Shown one piece after another: positions 1-5,018 of a DNA stretch of 5,610 nt. Position numbers and translations under genes: made by a program. Within the stretch, counting starts at the first letter, position 1. The number at the start of each line of letters is the position of its first letter. Source of the stretch: Alphaproteobacteria bacterium. GTDB lineage: Bacteria > Pseudomonadota > Alphaproteobacteria > CBDBCS01 > JAHZLG01. Where the stretch lies: positions 1 through 5,610 of the forward strand of contig JAHZLG010000088.1 of NCBI GenBank assembly GCA_022599995.1, in the 5' to 3' direction. The notes beneath the pieces were generated by a model that was not told the DNA's origin, made no database searches, and saw only the letters and a program-made list of their open reading frames with translations.

Positions 1-867
1 CCCCAGCGGATAGAATTTGTCCGCATGCTCGCGAAAACAGGGTTGAAGGACATCGAAGTGGGCGCATTCGTGCGTCCCGACCGAGTCCCCCAAATGGCAG
101 GAACGGGTGCCCTGTTCGAAGCCTTGAACCACGCCCCGCTCACCGATGACAACGATCGCCCGTTTCGCGCAGGACAAGCCCCGCGCCTGTGGGCACTCGT
201 CCCCAACCAACGCGGGCTCGAGCAAGCAGTCACCGCGCACGTAACGCATATCGCCGTGTTTATTGCGGCAAGCGAAGCATTCTCCCAAGCAAACACCAAT
301 TGCAGCGTCGCCGAGAGCCTGCGTCGCGTGCGCACCATCATCGCAGCAATGCCAAGCACCATGCAGGTGCGTGGGTATATCTCGTGCGTCTGGGGGTGCC
401 CCTACCGTGAACCCATCGAGCACGCCCGCACCATCGAGTTGGCGTCAGAATTGCTAGAGATGAAAAAAGAGGGGAAACAAGCAATCACCGAGGTCTCGCT
501 TGGCGATACCATCGGCACCGGAACAGCAGAAGCTGTAACCGCATTGCTCGATCATCCAAACCTGCCCGCAAAGGAGAACCTTGCTGTGCATTTCCACGAT
601 ACAAACGGGCGCGCGCTGGAAAACATGCGCGCGGCTATCAGTCGAAAGATTGGCGTCATCGATTCCTCGGTGGGCGGCCTCGGCGGATGCCCCTATGCCC
701 CCGGCGCATCCGGCAATGTCGCGACGGAGGTCGTTCTTGCCCAAGCCGAAGCCAGTGGACTCGCGACCGGGGTGAGCCGCAAGCAAATTACCACCATCGG
801 ACAATGGGCACTGCGGACACTCGGAGCTAACAGTGTTGGTGCTGTGGCGTCCCGCCATGGGGCATGA
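1..867 (+). CDS. Hydroxymethylglutaryl-CoA lyase, 5'-truncated by window edge
   Basis: This enzyme of the DRE-TIM metallolyase family cleaves HMG-CoA to acetyl-CoA and acetoacetate at the end of leucine catabolism. The frame is open from base 1, so the true start lies upstream. About 20-25 N-terminal residues are probably missing, including the expected RDGLQ metal/substrate motif. Family blocks seen in order are IEVGAFVRPDRVPQM, VRGYISCVWGCPY, VSLGDTIGTGT, the metal-binding VHFHDTNG (His codons 589-591 and 595-597), and the glycine-rich lid loop GGLGGCPYAPGASGNVATE, whose Cys codon (688-690) corresponds to the conserved catalytic Cys. A short extra segment (ALNHAPLTDDNDRPF) follows the VPQM block, where recalled family members are shorter. 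The stop TGA at 865-867 lies inside the next gene. The family call is firm from the motifs. The physiological role is inferred, and related DRE-TIM lyases are a less likely alternative. Confidence 0.93.
   Translation, partial: PQRIEFVRMLAKTGLKDIEVGAFVRPDRVPQMAGTGALFEALNHAPLTDDNDRPFRAGQAPRLWALVPNQRGLEQAVTAHVTHIAVFIAASEAFSQANTNCSVAESLRRVRTIIAAMPSTMQVRGYISCVWGCPYREPIEHARTIELASELLEMKKEGKQAITEVSLGDTIGTGTAEAVTALLDHPNLPAKENLAVHFHDTNGRALENMRAAISRKIGVIDSSVGGLGGCPYAPGASGNVATEVVLAQAEASGLATGVSRKQITTIGQWALRTLGANSVGAVASRHGA
823..826 (+). promoter_or_regulatory. Ribosome binding site deciding the GTG start at 833
   Basis: GGAG lies inside the end of the lyase gene, six bases before GTG 833. The in-frame ATG at 857 has no purine-rich site in front of it (upstream bases are tgtggcgtcccgcc). 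This favours GTG 833, or less likely TTG 836 or GTG 839, as the start of the large downstream protein. It also implies translational coupling with the lyase. Confidence 0.5.
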
Positions 868-3800
868 CACCCATCACACCCCGTTCCTTGAGCTTCTCCC
901 CTTTCGGGATGCCAGTGCCGAGCAAATCACGCGATTCAATCCCCATGGATCAGTGGCACTGCTCACCCTTTGGACAAGGCTTGAAGGCGTCCTGACCCAG
1001 CTGCAAACGCAAGGGATCGATCTGTCGCCCACGCGGTCACGCCTCGCGGCCGCCAGCCAATTCTATGGGCAGGGCATGCCCCTGCTGCTCCGCAACCTGC
1101 TGTACAACCCCCAAATTCGCACCGTGCTCGTGATTGGTGCTGATCTCAGCCGAGCCGGGGAAGCGCTTGAGGCACTCTTTACCTTCGGAGTCGAGCCCGT
1201 CACGCGGTTTGGCCTCCCCATGTTGCGCATCAGGGGAAAAAACAACATCGACCACGTCATCGATAACGGTATTCCTATCGACGCCCTTGCCAGCTGGCAG
1301 GGGAAAATTGTCCGCCCGGTCGGGGAAGAGCGCAAAGGCTATCGCGTCTCGAAGCTCACCACCCCTGAGGTGTGGGAGACCGTGAAGGCAGTACTCGACC
1401 CCGCGCCGGGAGGGCAGTCGTTCGAATGTCAGCTGCCTCGGCAGGAATTTCCGTTGCCAACCATCTCTCCGAAATACTATCCCTCGCATTTGGGCATGCA
1501 CGATGTCTTGATCGATGACACCGACACGTCGCAAACCAACGGGATTGTCCGCGCGTGGCACGCCCTCGTCGCCCGCATGGCACGGTTTGGGGCAAGCAGC
1601 CAAGTCGGCAATGGGGGTGTTCGCCGCGAGCTCGGCCCTGTTCGGGCAGTGATCGTCAACCCGCGGCACCCCGACGACCACGCCCTCGACCAGACTACCG
1701 CCAATCGATTTCTGATCGACCAGTACAAAGAATCTATCTACGACGCCATCAGGGCAGCCCCTGCCGCGACCCCTGCTGCACCTAATGCCGCACCTAATGC
1801 GGCAACAACCACTGCCGCAACCCCTGCCGCACCTCCTGCCGCACTCAATGCGGCAACAAATAATGCCGCACCCCCTGCCGCACCTCCTGCCGCACCTAAT
1901 GCGGCAATAACCAATGCGGCAACAAATAATGCCGCACCCCCTGCCGCACCTCCTGCCGCACCTAATGCGGCAATAACCAATGCGGCAACAAATAATGCCG
2001 CACCTCCTGCCGCACCTAATGCGGCAACAAATAATGCGGCAATAACCACTGCGGCAACAAATAATGCGGCAACGGAGTCCCGATCCGATGACCAAGCGGC
2101 ACTCAGCTATACCTATGGGGAGCTGTTGCAAAAAGGTGGTTTTTTCCCCCGCGCCATAGAAGCCCTGCAAACGCAAGGACACTTTCACTATTCACTCTGG
2201 GAGGCCGCCGCAACCCCTGCCGCAAACAATGCGGCAACAAACAATGCCGCAACCCCTGCCGCACCTCCTGCCGCAAACAATGCGGCAACAAACAATGTCG
2301 CAACCCCTGCCGCACCTCCTGCCGCACCTAATGCGGCAATAGCCACTGCGGCAACAAACAATGCCGCACCTCCTGCCGCACCTAATGCGGCAACAAACAA
2401 TGTCGCAACCCCTGCCGCACCTCCTGCCGCACCTAATGCGGCAACAACCACTGCGGCAATAACCACTGCGGCAACAAATAATGCCGCAACCAAGAACGCT
2501 GTGCCCTGCTGGATTTCAGTCACCCTCGAGAAGGTTCGCAACCCAACCCGCAGCCGAGCAGGACAAGCCGAGACACCCCCAACCGAACACCTGCAGATGA
2601 CCGCACGCTTTCGTGCGCATAACCTGACCGAAGCATGGATTCCCAATGTGTGCCAATTGCTTGTGGTGCTGGAAAAGATTGCCCAAAAGTGTCAACTGCC
2701 CATCGATCGCCTCGTGATCGAGTCGTGGTCGCTCACCATGCGGGCAGAAGACCCCAAGGTTGCTGCCATCCTCGAGATGGTCAACCAACGCAGTGCCCTC
2801 GCCGAGCCACCCGACCCGCCACACAGTAACCAACCGAAGGCGGCAAAAAACGATAAACCGGACAGGGAAATTATTGCCGCTGCCCTCGACGCCTTCGTTT
2901 CAACCCATGCCATCGGAATGCGAACAATCGACGGATTTGGTGCCGAGGACGTGCTCGACCAGCTCTATGCCAGCACGCAGGGAGACCCCTCCTATCGAGG
3001 CATCACCCCCGCCTTCATTCTGGGGGTGATGGTAGGGTTGCCCCCAATGTCGGCATCCGTGCCCCCGCGCGTGGTAATTGCCCGCGCCGCCAACCTTCTT
3101 GCCCGCACCCCCTCCACAGGAACAACCAACACCCACGTCATTGAAACAGGCATCCGGTTGCAACACGCATGGCAACGAAGCCAGCAAGCCAGTGAAGCCG
3201 CAAAACTCATTGTTTGTTTTCCGCAGGGTATCAGCGCGGCGACATTTCGACCAACACCCGCCCTCACGCCGAGCCGCACGAACGAAGGCCCTGCGCAAGA
3301 AGAGGGGCATGAAAACGCGCAAGAAGAGATGCAAGAAGACGACTTAACCAGCGTCAAGACCATGCTTGCGTCCGTGCTAGACCACCACCGACAAACCCCA
3401 TCCAGTCGACGCCTGTACGCCGATCAGATCACCGAGCAGGGGCTGTTTGCCGTCTATGCCCGCTCGGTAGGCAACCAGCACCAATTGCTGATTGCCCTGC
3501 CCACCCTAACCCTCACGGCAATCAGTGGTCTGCTGCAAACGGTGCAACAGAGGCAACACAACCTTGCAACCCCCGATTACACCTCGATCGTGTTTCACGC
3601 GACCCAAACCGCCGATCTCAGTGAGGCACAGGCCGTGAGCGGGCAACCTATAACGATACCGCTTCCTGTTCCGCCGCCTTCGATCAATTTCCAACCCGAC
3701 CCGTTTGGCTACTTCCGCATCAGTCGTCATCGCCGCGCCCAATTGCATATCGAGCACGCCTTTGGCGAAACCTCGCTGAATGCCTTCGTCGCACACCCCC

Positions 3801-4066
3801 CTCGCGCCCATCGCGCCCATCGCGATGCCGATGCCGCCCCAACGAGCGACCAAACAGGCACACCCCTAGCAACCAAAACCAAAACCAAAACCGACACCAT
3901 GCCCGAGACCATGCCCGAGACCATGCCCGAGACCATGCCATCGAACGAATCCGAAACCATCGAGAGAACATTCCATGCCGCGACGGTGATACTCCAGCAG
4001 CATCAGGTAGGCACGCCCGCCCACGCGGTGTATCTCGGTGCCCAACTGGCGTCGACCGCATGTTAG
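833..4066 (+). CDS. Thymidylate-synthase/MtrA-like protein with DUF4346-like C-terminus and large repeat inserts
   Basis: This protein of about 1077 aa appears to be a thymidylate-synthase-like enzyme of the archaeal/MtrA-related kind; substrate and product are unknown. Residues 35-150 include ALLTLWT and LLRNLLYNPQIRTVLVIGADLS (about 84-105), resembling the MtrA-like front domain. Residues 235-275 (GIVRAWHALVARMARFG) resemble the TSase RxxxAWxxxLxRIMRYG block. YTYGELL (about 426-432) resembles the TSase YxYGxRLR block. VPCW (C559) fits the catalytic PC motif, followed by MTARFRAHNLTEAWIPN (R594), which resembles the phosphate-binding RSxD...PxN stretch. Residues 677-805 and 836-950 are not recognised. 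Residues 952-1075 (DPFGYFRI ... HAVYLGAQLA) resemble DUF4346. Ala-rich inserts at about 309-414 and 458-553 split the TSase-like region. Another repeat tract splits the C-terminal block, making the protein far longer than relatives I recall. GTG 833 is chosen for its GGAG site; ATG 857 is the alternative. The open frame is certain and the family call is from memory of motifs. Confidence 0.7.
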   Translation: MLVLWRPAMGHDTHHTPFLELLPFRDASAEQITRFNPHGSVALLTLWTRLEGVLTQLQTQGIDLSPTRSRLAAASQFYGQGMPLLLRNLLYNPQIRTVLVIGADLSRAGEALEALFTFGVEPVTRFGLPMLRIRGKNNIDHVIDNGIPIDALASWQGKIVRPVGEERKGYRVSKLTTPEVWETVKAVLDPAPGGQSFECQLPRQEFPLPTISPKYYPSHLGMHDVLIDDTDTSQTNGIVRAWHALVARMARFGASSQVGNGGVRRELGPVRAVIVNPRHPDDHALDQTTANRFLIDQYKESIYDAIRAAPAATPAAPNAAPNAATTTAATPAAPPAALNAATNNAAPPAAPPAAPNAAITNAATNNAAPPAAPPAAPNAAITNAATNNAAPPAAPNAATNNAAITTAATNNAATESRSDDQAALSYTYGELLQKGGFFPRAIEALQTQGHFHYSLWEAAATPAANNAATNNAATPAAPPAANNAATNNVATPAAPPAAPNAAIATAATNNAAPPAAPNAATNNVATPAAPPAAPNAATTTAAITTAATNNAATKNAVPCWISVTLEKVRNPTRSRAGQAETPPTEHLQMTARFRAHNLTEAWIPNVCQLLVVLEKIAQKCQLPIDRLVIESWSLTMRAEDPKVAAILEMVNQRSALAEPPDPPHSNQPKAAKNDKPDREIIAAALDAFVSTHAIGMRTIDGFGAEDVLDQLYASTQGDPSYRGITPAFILGVMVGLPPMSASVPPRVVIARAANLLARTPSTGTTNTHVIETGIRLQHAWQRSQQASEAAKLIVCFPQGISAATFRPTPALTPSRTNEGPAQEEGHENAQEEMQEDDLTSVKTMLASVLDHHRQTPSSRRLYADQITEQGLFAVYARSVGNQHQLLIALPTLTLTAISGLLQTVQQRQHNLATPDYTSIVFHATQTADLSEAQAVSGQPITIPLPVPPPSINFQPDPFGYFRISRHRRAQLHIEHAFGETSLNAFVAHPPRAHRAHRDADAAPTSDQTGTPLATKTKTKTDTMPETMPETMPETMPSNESETIERTFHAATVILQQHQVGTPAHAVYLGAQLASTAC
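1757..2073 (+). repeat. In-frame Ala/Pro/Asn repeat insert 1, built from TGCCGCA/TGCGGCA
   Basis: About 317 bases consist of the heptamer TGCSGCA (S = C or G) separated by 5- or 8-base spacers such as CCTAA, CCTCC and ACAAATAA. TGCCGCA and TGCGGCA are reverse complements, so the tract is rich in inverted repeats. It encodes Ala-Ala pairs every four or five residues (words AAPP, AAPN, AATNN, AAITN). It lies between YKESIYDAIRA and LSYTYGELL, where related enzymes as I recall have only a short link. All units are multiples of three bases, keeping the frame open. Confidence 0.95.
1855..1986 (+). repeat. Perfect 66-base tandem duplication within insert 1
   Basis: Bases 1855-1920 and 1921-1986 are identical 66-base units, each encoding 22 residues. 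Identity continues about 18 bases into a third, shortened copy starting at 1987, and about nine bases to the left. Perfect identity indicates a recent duplication or active homogenisation. It is also a place where short-read assembly could miscount copies. Confidence 0.93.
2203..2490 (+). repeat. In-frame Ala/Pro/Asn repeat insert 2, same repeat family
   Basis: A second tract of about 288 bases uses the same TGCSGCA words as insert 1 but lies about 130 bases away, with ordinary coding sequence between. It falls between HFHYSLWEAA and KNAVPCW, just before the putative catalytic Cys. An internal copy of about 61 bases recurs 105 bases apart (about 2279-2339 and 2384-2444). Both copies carry the variant TGTCGCA, which changes Ala to Val, so a segment was duplicated after the base change. 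Sharing one vocabulary at two sites points to copying between loops rather than two independent origins. Confidence 0.93.
3293..3339 (+). repeat. 24-base repeat encoding an acidic linker (AQEE)
   Basis: GCGCAAGAAGAG occurs at 3293-3304 and 3317-3328, 24 bases apart, followed by a shorter GCAAGAAGA at 3331-3339. The translation reads AQEEGHEN then AQEEMQED, a Glu/Gln-rich linker at about residues 821-836 between the two unrecognised regions of the large protein. It is probably a flexible linker. Confidence 0.7.
3802..3835 (+). repeat. TCGCGCCCA 9-base tandem repeat with decayed follow-on
   Basis: TCGCGCCCA occurs twice in tandem (3802-3810, 3811-3819), followed by the degenerate TCGCGATGCCGATGCC. 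It encodes RAHRAHRDADAA, the start of the repeat-filled loop inside the DUF4346-like block of the large protein. Confidence 0.75.
3871..3892 (+). repeat. AAAACC hexamer repeat (Thr-Lys)
   Basis: AACC is followed by three copies of AAAACC, encoding TKTKTKT. The basic stretch sits between two other short repeats in the same loop of the large protein. Confidence 0.85.
3896..3940 (+). repeat. ACCATGCCCGAG 12-base repeat (TMPE)
   Basis: Three exact copies (3896, 3908, 3920) and a partial fourth at 3932 encode TMPETMPETMPETMP. With the hexamer and nonamer repeats just upstream, they separate QLHIEHAFGETSL from RTFHAATVIL, which appear to be adjacent parts of one conserved C-terminal domain. Confidence 0.9.
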
Positions 4067-4109
4067 GCCACGACAATCGCCATCGAACGCCACGCGCGCG
4101 ACCCACAAG

Positions 4110-4136
4110 ACCCCTCGGCAATTGGGGGGTGACACG
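4110..4136 (+). promoter_or_regulatory. Shine-Dalgarno site for the HAD gene within a possible masking hairpin
   Basis: GGGGGGTGA (4124-4132) differs by one base from GGAGGTGA and lies four bases before ATG 4137, fixing that start. The preceding ACCCCTC (4110-4116) can pair with GGGGGGT (4124-4130) through seven pairs, one of them G-T (G-U in RNA), around the loop GGCAATT. This would hide the ribosome site. The rest of the 70-base gap from 4067 shows no terminator or promoter that I can defend. The ribosome site is well supported; the regulatory role of the hairpin is inference. Confidence 0.6.
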
Positions 4137-4967
4137 ATGAAAACATTCTTTCTTTTCTTCGATATTGGCTGGACGCTGGTCTACTCCGAGGCCAATGACC
4201 ATGCGGGCAAAGGGCCTGCCACAACCATCGTCAATCGCCTCTTGCAAGGCGGCGGATCACCGCAATGGCGCGATCAGAGACAGGCCATCAAACACTTGTT
4301 GCTGGAGCAAAACCACCAAACCGCAACAGGGTGGGCTAATGCCCTGAAAGACATTCTTTCCAATACATCCGGAGACACGAGTGCCCTTGTGCAACGCGAA
4401 ACAGAGCTGATCAGGGAGACTGCCGAGTACGCATGGAAACAACAGCTTAAAGCACCGAAGCCGATGCCCGATGCAAACAGCATAGTGCAATGGGCTCTCG
4501 ATATTGCTGGACGTCAGCATCACGCGCCCGCAAACAATCACTATCGCATCGCCGGTGTCGGGATAATATCGAACATCACACCGCCGTACTTTCAAGGGGC
4601 GTGCAAGGCAGTGCCCGCCCTCGATGATGACCGATTGGTGCGTGTCCTGTCCTATGAGCAGGGGGTGTCGAAGCCCAACACAGACCTCTATGGGATAGCC
4701 CGTGAACGCATGTCCCAATTTCTCGGAACCGCCGATGCCAATGCCTCCGTCACCCCAGTGATGATCGGCGACTCCATGAAAAACGACATTGAACCCGCCG
4801 CCGCGCTGAAGTTTGCCACGGTCTACCTTCCCTATTCTCCCGCCTCACCCTCTGAGAGGGAACAACCCTCTGAGAGGGGACAACCCCCTGAGAGGGGACA
4901 ACCCTCTGAGAAGGGACACCCCCCTATCACTAACCTGCCTGCCTTGCTGGAAGCCTGTGGTCACTAG
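4137..4967 (+). CDS. HAD-superfamily hydrolase with palindromic-repeat tail
   Basis: This 276-aa protein is probably a cytoplasmic phosphatase of the haloacid dehalogenase superfamily. Motif I is FFDIGWTLV with nucleophile D9. Motif II is IISN (S145). Motif III is the Lys of SKPN (K179). Motif IV is MIGDSMKND (D212, D217). The residue two after the nucleophile, usually an Asp acting as general acid/base in phosphatases, is Gly11, a DxGxT variant seen in part of the superfamily. Residues 20-130 form a helical insertion between motifs I and II (a C1-type cap). The last 39 residues hold PSERGQ-type repeats and should lie outside the fold. ATG 4137 is chosen over an upstream in-frame start at 4038, because it has a strong ribosome site and because motif I normally lies at the very N-terminus. 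The neighbours suggest a nucleotide-type substrate, but this is inference. Confidence 0.88.
   Translation: MKTFFLFFDIGWTLVYSEANDHAGKGPATTIVNRLLQGGGSPQWRDQRQAIKHLLLEQNHQTATGWANALKDILSNTSGDTSALVQRETELIRETAEYAWKQQLKAPKPMPDANSIVQWALDIAGRQHHAPANNHYRIAGVGIISNITPPYFQGACKAVPALDDDRLVRVLSYEQGVSKPNTDLYGIARERMSQFLGTADANASVTPVMIGDSMKNDIEPAAALKFATVYLPYSPASPSEREQPSERGQPPERGQPSEKGHPPITNLPALLEACGH
4848..4919 (+). repeat. Four 18-base units carrying CCCTCTGAGAGGG palindromes
   Basis: Units start at 4848, 4866, 4884 and 4902. The first two contain CCCTCTGAGAGGG, a 6-base inverted repeat around one G. Unit 3 reads CCCCCTGAGAGGGG and can still pair as CCCCT/AGGGG around GAG. Unit 4 has one substitution (GAGAAGGG). 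The encoded six-residue unit is PSERGQ with variants. The tract forms the C-terminal tail of the HAD protein, from residue 238. Confidence 0.92.
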
Positions 4968-5006
4968 CAATTCGCTCCGTGCCTCTCCCCTTACCTTACC
5001 TCCCTT

Positions 5007-5010
5007 GGAA
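5007..5010 (+). promoter_or_regulatory. Weak ribosome binding site for the last gene
   Basis: GGAA lies eight bases before ATG 5019. It is the only purine-rich element in the 51-base pyrimidine-rich gap 4968-5018, which otherwise shows no terminator hairpin. The site supports the chosen start only weakly. Confidence 0.35.
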
Positions 5011-5018
5011 TCTGCCCC

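Noticed and set aside
1037..2188. Long minus-strand open frame (383 codons) rich in Cys, Gly, Arg and Ile
   Set aside because: It runs antisense through insert 1; its length comes from the stop-poor GC-rich repeats. The composition is odd, no domain is visible, and the + strand frame shows clear family motifs.
1757..2490. CRISPR array
   Set aside because: The units are 7-19 bases with 5- or 8-base spacers drawn from a small fixed set, translate in frame and preserve one protein; there are no unique spacers and no cas genes.
2188..2646. Minus-strand Ala/Val-rich frame across insert 2
   Set aside because: It is the reverse-complement reading of the TGCSGCA repeats, which also encodes Ala; no independent support.
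4110..4130. Intrinsic terminator between the large gene and the HAD gene
   Set aside because: The stem is short and is followed by GACACGATG rather than a T run; it overlaps the ribosome site instead.
4038..4136. Upstream in-frame start for the HAD gene at 4038
   Set aside because: It would add a basic 33-residue leader before motif I, overlaps the previous gene, and lacks the strong ribosome site found at ATG 4137.
4985..5006. Pyrimidine tract with ACCTCC, resembling an anti-Shine-Dalgarno sequence
   Set aside because: No nearby GGAGGT partner was found and the tract is simply pyrimidine-rich spacer.
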